DNA of 64,000 bases, taken from contig OZ024874.1 in NCBI GenBank assembly GCA_964017185.1, positions 36,990,721 to 37,054,720 of the forward strand. Direction: 5' to 3'. Source of the stretch: Rugalucina vietnamica. Lineage: Eukaryota > Mollusca > Bivalvia > Lucinida > Lucinidae. The notes beneath the pieces were generated by a model. The model searched no databases and was not told where the DNA came from. It worked only from the letters and a program-made list of their open reading frames with translations. The position numbers and the translations under genes were made by a program. How positions within the stretch are numbered: the stretch's first letter is position 1; every line of letters starts with the position of its first letter. Shown here one piece after another: positions 1 through 10,984 of this stretch.

Positions 1-1622
1 GATAAAATTGTGTTTTCATCAACGAAGTTTTTATCATTTACATCCCAAATATCTTTTATTGATTTTATTTCGTTCTTGCTGAATAATTCAAACCATAACG
101 GAGTGTTATTATGCCTAATTCTATTATTACCGCATATATTTTCATCTAAAATAGATCTGAAATGGTTTGTCTGTAATTTATTTCTAAATAAAGCCCATGA
201 CTGTATTGCGTCTTTGTAAAACTGGGATGGGAAATTGATGGTTAGTCCTTTTAAGCTTGAACAATTATATAAGAAATTGTTGGAATTATATGTTTTGTCA
301 AAATGTTTAAGCCAGTATTTGCCTATCATGTTCCAGTGCTGCGTTTCAGAATTAACAATTTTATGAATGAATTTTATATGTTTAGCTCCTATAAAGGAAT
401 TCAGATTTATCATGTTCATACCACCGTTTTCGATATCTAAGCACATGGTTTGTTTATTTACTAACGGTTGTTTCCCGTCCCATAAGAAGTTCCATAATAT
501 TTTATCTATTTCTTTACTATCTGTTTTGGAATCGGGTTCATTTCTAGTTCATAGTTTATTTGTGACAGGAGAAATGTTTTGATAATCAGTATCTTGCCCT
601 TCAATGTTAGATCACGACTTTTCCAAATTTGGATGCAGTTTTTCATTTTCTTGATTTTTTCCATCCAAACTTCATGTTCTGGTATGTGATATCCATGATT
701 TATTCCTAAAGTTTTTACATATGTATTTGTCCATGATATTTCATTAAACTCAGGTTGTTTTGCTTTCCATGGCCCGATGTACATTGCCGTTGTTTTAGTT
801 TTATGAATTTTAGCTCCACTAGCTTTTTCAAATTTGTCGAAAATCTTAAAGCATTCCTTGACAGAATTCTCTGTTGAGTTGAAATATTGAGAGTCATCCA
901 CATATGCGCTTATTTTAACTTCAGCTGGTTCATCATTATCTGGATTTGGTAGAGGGAAACCAATAATATTATGATTGTTTCGAATTGTGCATGCTAATGG
1001 CTCTGCTTGCAAAATGTAAATTAATGGACTCAACGGACAGCCTTGACGCATTGAGCGACTAATTTGAAAATAAGAGCTTCTGAATCCGTTAGTTAGTATA
1101 CATGTTTTTGCATTTATATATATCATTTCAATCCATCTTATGAATTTTGGGCCAAAATTAAAACCATCCAGACATTTAAGTGCCCATCCCCATTCGACTC
1201 GATCGAAGGCTTTTTGATAGTCAAGGAATACAATGGATGAATTTATATTATTCTGCTCACTATAATTGTATAATATCTTGTAATAGTCGGTTTGCTTCTG
1301 CGATATTTCGGCCATTTACGTACCCTTTTTGATCTGAGTGGATAATCTTAGGAAGAAGAGGTTTTAAGCGTTCTGCAAGAAGTTTGGTTATTATCTTGTA
1401 ATCGACATTAAGCAGAGAAATAGGACGCCAGTTTGCAATATCCTCTCGTTCGCCTTTTTTATATAGAAGTGTTAACATTGCTCTGTATTGTGAAGATGAG
1501 AGTTTATTTGAGTTCAAAATATGCTTAACTACTTGTGTGAATTCTTCTTTTATTAAATACCAATAAGTTATATAAAATTCTGATACGATTCCATCGTCAC
1601 CTGGTGACTTGTTTAATTTCAA
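1..1622 (-). pseudogene. Reverse transcriptase and post-RT domain, frameshifted
   Basis: Would copy element RNA into DNA at the nicked target. Two main reading frames cover it: 1260-1622 holds the N-terminal RT blocks (K-S-P-G-D-D-G, then N-W-R-P-I-S-L-L) and 506-1315 holds the palm, with F-L-D-Y-Q-K-A-F-D-R-V-E-W, the R-Q-G-C-P-L-S-P block and the catalytic A-Y-V-D-D. The frames overlap at 1260-1315, so a frameshift separates them. A stop at 506 ends the second frame, yet the minus strand stays readable in another frame across 1-505 with a typical post-RT segment, marking another frameshift. All catalytic motifs survive; the gene is dead only through frame damage. Confidence 0.85.
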
Positions 1623-1639
1623 TTGCTTAATAACTTTGA

Positions 1640-2969
1640 AAATTTCTTCTTCTGTTGCATCCCTATCACAATAGAGTCTTTCCTGTTCAGTTAATCTTTT
1701 ATCAATATTTTGCAGGAAGTAGTTGGCGTCAACATTGCTATATCCATTTGATGTAAAGAGTGTTTTATAGAAAGTAACTTGTTCATTTAGTATTGTATGT
1801 ATATCTGACTTGTAAGTGCCATCTTCACATTTAATTTTACTCCAAGTTTTATCACTTGCATTTCTTTTTTCCGTATTTAAAAAGAATTTGGTTGATTTTT
1901 CGCCTTCTTCAAGTTTTAATTCTAGATCTTATTTTTGCTGCATGTGCTTGTTTTTCATAGAAATCTTTAATTAACTTTTGTAGTGTGTGTTTTTCTATTT
2001 TGTCGAGATTATTATCGGAGTCTTTTATTTCATTTATTCGCTTTTCATATTTTGTAATTGTATGTTTACTAATATTTATTGAACGGCTAGTTTCTATTGT
2101 TAATTGTTTGATATTATATTTAATCATTTGCCACCAAACCAATATATCTTGATAGTCTAAAATTTTGCGTTTCCATGTTAGCCATAAATGTTGTAAACTT
2201 TCGCGAAATTGTGCTGAGTTTATGGTCGCAACGTTCATTTTCCAAACACCAGGCCCTTGTGCAGTTTTTGAAAAACTGGTAGAGATAAAAGCAATATCAT
2301 GATCGCTGAAAGGGAAATGGACAATATTTACCGCATTTATTGCGTTATCACAACTGGTGTCGGTAGAAAGTAATCGATTCTTGATTTAGATGCACCTCGT
2401 GTAAATGTGAAAGATTTTTTATCTGGGTGTCGTCTTCGAAAAATGTCATATAGATTATTGTTTTGCATTAAAGTATGTAGCTCAGCACTCCCTTGGTCGT
2501 TTGAAATGTGAGCTGGTTCCCTGTCAAGCGAGCAGTTGGGTGCACAGTTAAAATCCCCTGCTATTACAGTAATAAGATTTATATCGATCAGATGAATTAA
2601 GTTATTTATAAATAATTTTCGTTCTGATGGATTGTTTGGCGCATAAATATTTATAATTTGAATTTCTTTATCATTTATTTGTATTTTAAGACAAATAATT
2701 CTACCGCTTTCATGCCCATTATGACAGAATTTTTATGGTTGATGTTTGTTTTATCAGGATTGCCACCCCTTTTGACGAGCGTGTTCCATTACACCATAAA
2801 CTTGTACCATTCCAATCGTGTGCCCACTCTTTTTCTTCATCGCTTTTAGCACAATGTGTTTCTTGCAGTAATATTATATCATGTTTCTAATTTTTAACCA
2901 GTTAAAGACATTTTGCCTTTTCCTATCATTTCTTAAACCGTTAACATTTATCGAACTGATAAGTACCAT
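1640..2969 (-). pseudogene. AP-type endonuclease and linker of the same LINE
   Basis: The endonuclease that nicks target DNA. An ATG at 2969 starts a frame reading into S-I-N-V-N-G-L-R; after a frameshift near 2880 it continues with L-L-Q-E-T-H. Further along come A-G-D-F-N (about 2545-2560), S-R-I-D-Y-F (about 2380) and S-D-H-D (about 2310), the four landmark motifs of the exonuclease/endonuclease/phosphatase fold in LINEs. Frameshifts separate the Q-E-T-H, G-D-F-N and S-D-H-D segments. The 109-residue stretch at 1909-2238, lysine-rich and probably coiled-coil, is the usual linker between endonuclease and RT. Confidence 0.8.
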
Positions 2970-3001
2970 TATATAAATTGGGTAAGATCTGCTGAGAAAC
3001 C

Positions 3002-3613
3002 TTACTGTTTATTCTGTTTTGGGGCGTGCTTGTCAGAAGGAGGTGTGTTTGACAGAACACTGCGATTACGTTTTTTACTGAAAGGTGTTTCATAGGCCAT
3101 GTCAGGGGTTAGACCACTATCAAAAAATGTTTGGATATTATCTTCAATAGCATCTGCACCTTTAGTGCTAACATGTACCCCATTAACATCACTTATGTCA
3201 TACATGGACCTGATTGGAACGCCTTTAAGAAGAAGGTCATCGTCGTTATTCACAAAATAGAGATACGGTTCTTTCTTTGTCAATTTACAAACATACTCAT
3301 TGACAGATTGAGCAGTGGAATTCATTGAGTTGATTGCAGGCGATTTGCCTTTTCTCTGAGGTATGCTTGAAAATGCTATCTCAGCACCAGGATATTGGCG
3401 ATGGGTTTGAGTAATTGCAGAAGAAACCTCAAGTATGACTTGATTCACGTCAGCTTTGTGTTTTCCAATATCATTTGTACCTAGGTGGATAGCTACGCGT
3501 TTCACTCGCCTGTTACTTGTTTTTGATTTTGCCTTAGTGAGAAGAGACCCGATCCCAGCCGCTGCAGCACCTGACTGTGAGATGTTTAAAACATCGGGAT
3601 CTAGTCAAGTTAT
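3002..3613 (-). pseudogene. ORF1-like protein with SGNH/GDSL-like fold
   Basis: An open stretch just upstream of the endonuclease start, separated by about 30 bp. It contains H-L-G-T-N-D (about residue 45 of the open frame), matching the G-x-N-D block of SGNH hydrolases, and near the C-terminus N-G-V-H-V-S-x-K-G, matching the usual D-G-V-H block. The Asp that normally precedes the His by three is Asn here, so esterase activity is doubtful. Esterase-type ORF1 proteins are known from LINEs, mainly CR1/L2 types. The conventional start lies upstream and is missing: the open frame begins after a TGA near 3613. The tail is basic (K-K-R-N-R), fitting nucleic-acid binding. Confidence 0.65.
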
Positions 3614-3624
3614 TTATAAGGACC

Positions 3625-3650
3625 TTTACAGGACCATTGGTCCTCTGGTT
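3625..3650 (-). repeat. Isolated 5' head of an F1 Helentron-like element
   Basis: Read on the minus strand this matches the first 26 bases of the F1 repeats seen at 22594, 26491, 28501 and 41502, including the palindrome GGACCAATGGTCC. The match stops abruptly and LINE sequence follows, so the rest of the F1 copy should lie beyond the left edge of the window. Confidence 0.75.
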
Positions 3651-5325
3651 AAATGCCTCAAACCATGTGACGTAACATTCCCGCCAAGAGTGTAATTATT
3701 ATGATGAAATAATTTATTGAATATGACACCAAAATAATGACAAGTAACGGCTATGTTGTAAAGTTATTATGTGATGGAATATTTTACGCATTAAATATGG
3801 TGTTAAACTTAATAAAAATATATCGTAACACGTTAAAGTATATCGAGTTCATAATAAATTATAGCATTTTCTCGACAAAAAGATAGCGATATACCATAAT
3901 ATTATTGTGTTTCTCGGCATAAATATATCACGAGAAATGAATATCAGGGGGGTACCTATACGCTTCCATACGCTCACACCACAACAATTTAGCCAACGTA
4001 TGAAAAATATCCAGTACGTTGTTTTACGTTGTTATACACTGTCCATTCTATGTTAAAATCCTGGAAAGGCTCTATCTTAACTTATACAAAACGTATGTCT
4101 AGCACATGAAACGTATGTCTAATGTAGGAGTAGCCTATTCATAACGTATCCCTAGCATAGCATGGCTTATAAAAGTGTACGCCCAGCCTAATCAAGTAAA
4201 GTGTTCGTGACTTATTAGGAGCGTATGCACAACGCACATCTGACGCATTCCAAACGTACGCACAGCGTGCTTCAAACGAACTCTACGTTCTTCAAAAAAA
4301 TGAGTCAAACATATATCCAGCAAAAAAGATAAAAATAAATAAATAAATACATAAATAAAAATGACTTAAGAAATCTGCTCATCTGATTATTAATGTGCGT
4401 TTTGTGAAGTTCTGATATCGTTTCTAAGAAGACTTTTTCACATCTGTTTCAATCTTTATTAAAACACTTCTTAAAGCTAAGAAAAAGTCTCCCATAACAA
4501 TATCTCATCAACTGTCCATTGCTACAAAATATGATTATTATAGGAAGCATATTGTGGAAACTACCTGGTTAAATTTCCTGTTACCTTTGATTTTAGTGTG
4601 GTAATTAGCGTAGTTTTGAAAGAAGACTTATTAAATGTATAACAATTCTTTGGCACTTTAAATGCCAACAATTTTATAAGGGACCATTGAATATAATAAA
4701 CTTTGAGGGCATCCAGTTCTTACAAAAGTGATCCTTTGGACAAATTATAACATAACAGTGTATACAATTTAGCCATATACCAAATTGTGCAGATTGATTT
4801 TGGTCGAGTATATTATTTTGATGCTTCCGTATGGCTGTTTAATCATGAAGACAGACCTTATTCCTGCCAAGTTTATATATAAAATCTCATTTACGCTTGG
4901 GCAATACGCTACGCGTAATTTGCGCATACGCTGAGTACGTTCTTCACGCGTTTAACATACGCTGCATACGTCACAAGTGCGTCAGGCAAACGTTCAATGC
5001 TTCACCATACGTTTGTTATAAGTAACACATAAGTCGGTGGTACACTGCTCGTATGCTGTTAATGCGTTATGCATACGTTTTTCAAACGCTAAACAAATAC
5101 CAAGGTGGGCTTTTGCGTGCATAGCAACGTTTGCGAACGTATGAATTACTTACAGGTACCGTTCATGGATTTACAACGTATTCGTTGCGCACGCCTTACT
5201 TAAGAGTACTGTATTATCTGTATGTCGGTTTATGTTTGAAATTACACAAAATTTCAGGACGTACACGATGTACGACAACGTATGCCAGCGTATTATATAG
5301 CGCCATTACCCGTAACTTATGTAAA
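3651..5325. other. Non-coding DNA with two TACG/CGTA-rich blocks
   Basis: No gene is recognised. Two blocks, about 3955-4320 and 4885-5320, are unusually dense in ACG, CGTA and ATACG motifs and flank an AT-rich centre with an (AAATA)-like stretch near 4330-4360. The blocks read in partly mirrored fashion, suggesting a decayed transposon with long degenerate inverted ends, but no precise termini were found. Confidence 0.4.
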
Positions 5326-5706
5326 ACCTTGAATACTCACACACCTTTATTGACTTCATAAGTTGTCTGCATCTGCATAATTGGTCAGGTCAGGATTTAT
5401 CTTTTCTAGATTGGTTCTGCTACCGGTAAACATGTAATCCGGTACAACCTGCACATGTGGGTAGATGGGGCGCATTAGCCTTGGAAGGTAGTTCATCTAG
5501 GAGTTTTAGTCTGGTCTCTACAAAAAACTAGAAATTGGCTGCTATGCCATAAACTAGCCTGTCACAACCTGGGTGACAGTAGCTTCTGCAGCGGAAGTCG
5601 ACATACTGGCTTTCCGGTGTTGCAGCAGTGGTCCAGCGGAGGAGCACATTCACATGTTGCCAACGGTGGAGCACACAGCCCAAGTCAGTAGGGAACGGCG
5701 GCGCTC

Positions 5707-6513
5707 TTGGACTGCCGAATAGTGTCCGAGTTGGTGAAAGGAAGGGCATCCTACCATAAAATCTTGCTACAAACAATCATGACAAGTCAAAATAAAGGAA
5801 AAAGCTCAGGCGGTGCCGGCAACCATAGAGTAGTCGGTAGTGTCTCCGGCTTGGCGGCTCGGGGGCGTGGAGCTGCAGGGTCGGGCCCTAGTGGCGAATC
5901 CAGCGAATGCCCAAAGTCCTTCCGTGTTGGCACACTCAATGTGGGCACGATGCGGTGGAAATCTAATGAAGTGGTGGAGACTGTGTCGCGGAGAAGAGTA
6001 GACCTGTGCTGTCTCCAAGAGACTAGGTGGAAAAGAGAAGGCGTAAAGCAGATAGATGGCAAAGATTCTCGCTTCAAACTCTTTTGGTCTGGAAATGACA
6101 TGGGCACTGGTGGTGTTGGAATTCTGCTTGCAGAGAAATGGTGGGAGAATGTATTTGAGGTTGTCCGAGTCTCAGACAGGATCATTCTCATTCGAATGAC
6201 CATTGGCGAGACAGTTTTTGTCTTTGTGTGTGTGTATGTACCACAAGCTAACCTGAGTGACTTTGAGAAGGACCGTTTCTACCAGGAGCTACAATCCACG
6301 GTAGCTAAAATCCCAGCCTCAGAACAACTTCTTGTCTGCGGAGACTGGAATGGGCACCTTGGCTCCCAGTCCACTGGGTTTGAAGAGGTACATGGCGGGC
6401 AAGCCATTGGAAAGAGGAATACAGAAGGAGAGAGAATATTAGAGTTTGCATTTGCTAACGACCTTCTGGTTGGTAACACCTGGTTTAAGAAGAAACCTAC
6501 CAGTCTGGGGTAG
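5707..6513 (+). pseudogene. AP endonuclease domain of the RTE-like LINE
   Basis: Nicks target DNA for target-primed reverse transcription. The likely start is the ATG at 5779, after which the protein reads M-T-S-Q-N-K-G-K. Motifs in order: G-T-L-N-V-G-T-M (about residue 55 from that ATG), C-C-L-Q-E-T-R-W, a V-C-V-Y-V-P strand and C-G-D-W-N-G-H, all of the exonuclease/endonuclease/phosphatase fold. The frame ends at 6513 through a frameshift at about 6490-6500. Beyond it, the next frame picks up Y-Q-S-G-V-A-A-T-Q-I-D-F, the expected T-Q-I-D-F block, at about 6500-6535. Confidence 0.88.
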
Positions 6514-7421
6514 CTGCTACCCAGATAGACTTCATCCTGTACCGGCGTAGCTTCAGGAAGCAGGTATCCAATGTAAAAGTCATCATTGGAGAGGAGTGTG
6601 CATCACAACATAGGCTGTTGATTGGAGACTTCAAAGTTTCTATCCCTCCTCAACCCAAGCGCAAGTTTGTGCCACGCATCAAGGTGTGGAAGCTAAAAGA
6701 CCAAGAGAAGCAAGCAGAGCTCTCTGAAGTGTTCAAAGCAAAAACACAAGAAAGACAGCTGTCACAGACATGCACAGTAAATGAGCGTTGGACTTCTCTG
6801 AAGGCCAATCTCCTGCAGGCTACAAAGGAAGTATGTGGTGTTTCCTCGAATCACCCATGGAGAAAGCAGACTTGGTGGTGGAACAAGCAGGTGGAGGAAG
6901 CAGTTAAGGAGAAACGTAGGTGCTTCAAGTTGTGGAAAGCTGGTGGCAGTCGGGCTGCATACAACTCAGCCAAGCGTGCGTCCAACCGTGCAGTGTACCA
7001 TGCCAAGAATGAGGCTGAGAAGGTTGCTCTCCAGAAAATAGATCCAAGATCTGCAGATGTGTATCGTCTGGCCAAGCAAATGAGACGTGACATCCAGGAT
7101 GTCATGGGAGAGAAACCTGTAAAGAATGATGAAGGCCTACTGTCACTAGATGAGGATGCAAAGAAAGAGGCTTGGAAAGAGCATTATGAGCGTCTCTTTA
7201 ATGTCGAATTCCCATGGAATCCAGAGGACCTGTCAGTGGAAAGCCCAGTTGAAGGCCCAAGCGAGCCGATCACCTTGGAGATGATCACAAAGGCCATCAA
7301 CAGCAGCTGGACCATCAGGTATCGTTGCTGAGATGCTGAAGCCGCTTGGTGAAGCTGGCGTAGCTGAGGTGCGTGATCTTATCGAGGACATCATCTCAGA
7401 AGGTTGCATCCCGATTGACTG
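6500..7421 (+). pseudogene. Endonuclease C-terminus, linker and RT N-terminus
   Basis: Continues the LINE polyprotein in a second frame. It includes the end of the endonuclease, a long Lys/Arg-rich linker (W-W-W-N-K-Q-V-E-E-A-V) and the start of the RT (L-E-M-I-T-K-A-I). A frameshift near 7310 moves the reading to another frame, where G-P-S-G-I-V-A-E-M-L-K is found, ending at a TGA near 7421. The segment that normally follows in this family (lysine-rich strand and N-Y-R block) is absent before the next frame begins, which indicates an internal deletion. Confidence 0.8.
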
Positions 7422-7424
7422 ACG

Positions 7425-8216
7425 ATGAAAGTACTGGAGCGTGTAGTAGAAGGACTCATCCGGCAAAGAGTTGAGATTGATGAGATGCAGTGTGGCTTTA
7501 TGTCAGGTCGTGGCACTACAGATGCGATTTTCATTGTCCGTCAACTACAAGAGAAGCATTTAGCTGCTAACAAGCTGCTCTACATGGCCTTCGTTGATCT
7601 GGAGAAAGCATTCGATCGGGCCCCACGGGATGTCATCTGGTGGGCAATGCGAACACTAGGAATCGACGAGTGGCTAGTTCGCCTTGTCCAGTCCATGTAT
7701 AAAGACGTGAGAAGTAGGGTAAGAGTTGGCAGTGGATACAGTGAGGAGTTTGGTGTCAAAGTAGGTGTTCATCAGGGATCTGTCCTAAGTCCGCTACTCT
7801 TCATCATAGTGCTAGAGGCTTTATCCAGAGAGTTCCGAACAGGCTGCCCTTGGGAGCTGTTGTATGCAGATGACTTGATGATTAGTGCTGAGTCCATGGA
7901 GGAACTACTGGTTAAGCTGAAGACATGGAAAGCAGAGATGGAGAGGAAAGGCCTTCGAGTGAACATGGGGAAGACAAAGATCATGGTCTCTGGCCCCAAT
8001 CTGGACCTTCTGAAAAAATCTGGAAAGGATCCCTGTAGCGTCTGTCAGACAGGTGTAGGAAGAAATGCTATCTTCTGTGGTGGCTTCTTGTCCTGGATCC
8101 ACAAGAAATGCAGTGGAATCAAAGGCCCCTTACGCCCTGACCCTGATTTCAGATGTGCTCGCTGTCTGGGAAAGGCACGTCCAATAGATGGAAGATGTGA
8201 AGGAGGTTCAGGTTGA
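7425..8216 (+). pseudogene. Reverse transcriptase palm plus Cys/His zinc finger
   Basis: Catalytic RT core. Motifs: M-K-V-L-E-R-V at the start, Q-C-G-F-M-S-G-R-G-T-T-D-A, F-V-D-L-E-K-A-F-D-R-A-P, V-H-Q-G-S-V-L-S-P-L-L-F and the catalytic L-Y-A-D-D. After the palm, residues about 200-250 hold a Cys/His cluster (C-S-V-C, a W-I-H-K-K-C block, C-A-R-C) resembling a PHD or RING-like finger, a known addition in some invertebrate RTE-group elements. The frame breaks near 8190-8216. Confidence 0.85.
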
Positions 8217-8837
8217 TGACGAAACAGTTGAGGCTGGTCCAGAGTTCTGTTATCTAGGAGACATGCTTTCTGCTGGTGGTGGTTGTGAACTGGCTGCAGT
8301 TACGCGTTGCAAATCCGCTTGGGGCAAGTTCCGACAGCTACTCCCCCTCCTCACCAACCGCCATCTGCCACTTTTGACTAGAATACGAGTGTATTCAACT
8401 TGCGTGAGAAGTGTTATGCTGCATGCGGCAGAAACATGGGTCATGACTGTGGCTACACTTAACCGCCTACGGTGCAATGACCGTGCGATGATCCGCTGGA
8501 TCTGTAATGTCAAGGCGAATGATGAAGTAAGCTCAGACTCCCTTCTCTCGAAGCTTGGACTCCAGGATATAGATGTGGTGCTTCGCTCCAGCAGAATGAG
8601 ATGGTATGGACACGTAGAGCGCAGCAAAGGCTGGATTGCTCAAGTACGCAAGGTAAACATAGTTGCACAGAAAAGATCTGGCAAGCCAAGGGAATCATGG
8701 GATGAAGTGTTGTTAGACGACAGAAAAAAGCTAGGAATGGATACTCTGATCCTCAGAATCGCTCAGAGTGGAGAGGTCGTCTAAGAAGGAGACTTGTCAA
8801 ACAAGTCCAACCCTCTGTGGAGGACAACGGACTATAA
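8188..8837 (+). pseudogene. C-terminal domain of the RTE-like reverse transcriptase
   Basis: The thumb and tail of the LINE protein in a shifted frame. Landmarks are F-C-Y-L-G-D-M-L, A-A-E-T-W, D-R-A-M-I-R-W-I-C, R-M-R-W-Y-G-H-V-E-R and the G-K-P-R-E-S-W-D block, all characteristic of RTE-group C-termini. A frameshift near 8745 truncates this frame at 8784. In the next frame the expected W-R-G-R-L-R-R-R-L tail runs to a TAA at 8835-8837, just before the (ATG)n tail. Confidence 0.85.
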
Positions 8838-9565
8838 AACGGATATGATGATGATGATGATCTGCAAAGTTTCAGGTCTCAGGCTACAATAGTTTCCAAA
8901 CCCAGTGATTTCTGAGAAAACCATAATTTTAATTTTGATATTCAAATGACCTTGGGTCAAGGTCAAGACATGACCTTGGCCTTCATTAATTACTTACCTT
9001 CACAGACTCCATTAGTTGTCTGCATCTAGCAACTTTCAGGTCTCAGGCTGCAACAGTTTCCAAAATATCCATTATTTTCGCCTTTTCCCATGTAAAAGCC
9101 TATGTTTCCAAAATTGACCTTGCCGTAAAATAGGTCAAGGTCATCCTACGGTCATCATTTCAACACACTATGATGGGCTGGAGTCTCAAATGCTACATAC
9201 CAAGTTTCGCGAAAATCGGCCAGTCGGTTCTGGAGAAGAAGATTTTTGTGTGTTTTTCACCATAGTTGGGCATGGCGGCCATCTTGGTCATGTGACCCGA
9301 ATTTCGCGATCAAACTTTTGTTCCCCCTATCCATGGACGCTCCACATAAAATTTCACTTTGATTGGCCAAGCAGTTTCAGAGAAGAAGATCTTTGAAAAG
9401 TGTGTATGGACGACAGACTGGCCAAGGTCAAGAGATGACCTTGAACTAAATTAATCACATACCTTCATCTACTCCATTAGTTGTTTGCATCTACCACTTT
9501 TCAGGTCTCAGGCTGCAACAGTTTTCAAAAAATCCATTGTTTCACTTTTTCCATGTAAAAGCTAA

Positions 9566-10003
9566 CCAGAGGACCAATGGTCCTGTAAACGCTCACCTGA
9601 GACCTGAGATATATACATGTACCAATAAACTTGTAAGACTAGAATGGTACAATGCATGTATATAACCCAAGGGCAGGGTCAGAATAACTCCTAGAGTCAA
9701 TGTCTTTTTCAAATCATAAAAATTCAGTCCATTTGCCAATTAACTGCAAGTTTTGTCCTTCAAATGACATTTTAACAATTTGCTCATTTCAAATGCATGG
9801 GCGATCTAAGTTGACCTTCCCAGTGTCATGATTTATATAAAATTTTGTAGACCGCTGTTCCTTAATGCTTCATGCAAAGTTTCAAAATCATAGGCCTTCT
9901 GGTTCTGAAGAAGAAGATTTAAAAAAAAAAAAATTGCTATTTATAGCCATGGCGGCCATCTTGGTCATGTGACCTTGACCATTTATATAAAAAGGTACAA
10001 GTA
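9566..10003 (+). mobile_element. Truncated F1-type Helentron-like element
   Basis: Begins with the F1 head (CCAGAGGACCAATGGTCC, then CGCTCACCTGAG) and contains one diverged core with a GGTTCTGAAGAAGAAGAT block and CCATCTTGGTCATGTGACC. It stops where a minus-strand F3-headed segment begins, and has no microsatellite or tail. Confidence 0.7.
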
Positions 10004-10416
10004 GGCAAAGATCAGGAAAAGGCGCAATCAGAAAAAGATTCCCACTCCAAAAACCGAGGTGGGAAAAAACCAAACTAACAATCAGGTACTTATATCATGA
10101 AACATATCGTAAGCCGAGAATGAGCAGCTATTTTCCCAATAGGTGGCCACTCAGTTACCTTAACTTAAAAATATGAAAACATACATAAGGCGCCAATAGC
10201 ACAAAATTTTTTTCACACACCAAGACATAAAACAAAAAGAACCACCACAGAAGTATCGACTTGGAACGATCAGTAACACAAAGTTACTGGCGGGCTTAAA
10301 CCGGTTTTACATGGTCATAACCTCACCCTCAGCTTCTGCAGTGGTTCATAACTTTCATTTCCATTGCCTGTACTTGTTGATTCTCAGGTGAGCGATCGTT
10401 GCCTTTGGGCTACTTG
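10003..10416 (-). mobile_element. F3-headed Helentron-like fragment, minus strand
   Basis: Read on the minus strand from 10416 it starts AA|CAAGTAGCCCAAAGGC, then CGATCGCTCACCTGAG, matching the F3 head at 48149. The left end near 10003 carries a short inverted echo (CAAGTAGGCAAAG on the plus strand). No coding content. Confidence 0.6.
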
Positions 10417-10984
10417 TTAAAATATATCAAACCTAGAACGTCATCTATAATATAAACGGCAATGACCATGTATTGAAGAGTTGTTTTCCAGTCTTTCTAG
10501 TAACCCCTGTCAAACTTGTAAACACAAAATCTATTGGCTATCTTAAAAATGCTGTAAATTTGTCATAATTATTTTTTTAATTATATACTTCTTCATGCAC
10601 ATCTACAATATATCTGGAACATATCAGTAAAGTATCAAAAGGGAACATTGAAAGCTGTAAGAGGAGTTGATTTCACAAAGTATGCACTTTCAGCACTAGG
10701 TCAAACATGTATAGATATAAAAAGTCTCATAACTCTTGCAAAACTGAACATTTGGCCCCTAAATTCATTAGACATATCACATATGTAGTCTGATGGTGCA
10801 AGTGTGGTGAAAATTTGAACAACATTGGGCAAAAACTACTTCAGAAGTCTGTCCAAATGTTGACGGAAAGGCAGAATGACTACACTGAAAACAGTATACA
10901 CCCCTAAAACTCTGTTTTGCCGAGGGGGGGGGGGGGGGGGGGGCAGATGAAATTATTTTATCACTGTAGTATTCATACACTTGT
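10417..10984. other. Intergenic DNA, nothing recognised
   Basis: AT-rich, no credible reading frame or repeat match within the window. It ends in a G homopolymer of about 21-22 bases near 10923-10943. Confidence 0.6.

Larger units (their letters stand above)
1..3624 (-). mobile_element. Decayed L1/Tx1-like non-LTR retrotransposon
   Basis: Read on the minus strand the order is ORF1-like protein, apurinic endonuclease, linker, reverse transcriptase and post-RT domain; the 3' end lies outside the window. Every coding block is broken by frameshifts. The RT fold and the post-RT segment (I-L-W-N-F-L-W-D-G then C-L-D-I-E-N-G-G-M) resemble the L1/Tx1 group; that assignment is from family knowledge. 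The 5' edge abuts 26 bp identical to the head of the F1 Helentron-like repeat, so the LINE probably sits inside an F1 copy. Confidence 0.85.
5378..8859 (+). mobile_element. RTE-like LINE with target duplication
   Basis: The insertion is flanked by ATCTGCA at 5371-5377 and 8860-8866, and removing it restores the F2 repeat exactly. A GC-richer 5' leader (5378-5778) precedes an endonuclease and a reverse transcriptase; the 3' end is a short (ATG)n tail at about 8844-8859, typical of RTE-type elements. At least four frameshifts and one internal deletion make it inactive. Its base composition is clearly richer in GC than the surrounding repeats. Confidence 0.85.
5326..9565 (+). mobile_element. F2 Helentron-like element, 5'-truncated, split by a LINE
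   Basis: The segment 5326-5377 and the segment from 8860 onward are contiguous in other F2 copies (57909, 59560, 62950). The F2 cores include the recurring AATGACCTTGGGTCAAGG, the 'buffer' string CCATCTTGGTCATGTGACC and a GGAGAAGAAGAT block. The head is missing and the 3' hairpin tail is absent; another element head begins at 9566. No protein is encoded. Confidence 0.75.

Noticed and set aside
7233-7466. Antisense frames across the RTE-like LINE
   Set aside because: Shadows of the sense LINE protein; no independent support.
10923-10943. G homopolymer as a quadruplex or regulatory site
   Set aside because: A simple homopolymer without spaced G-tracts or gene context; possible sequencing-length uncertainty.
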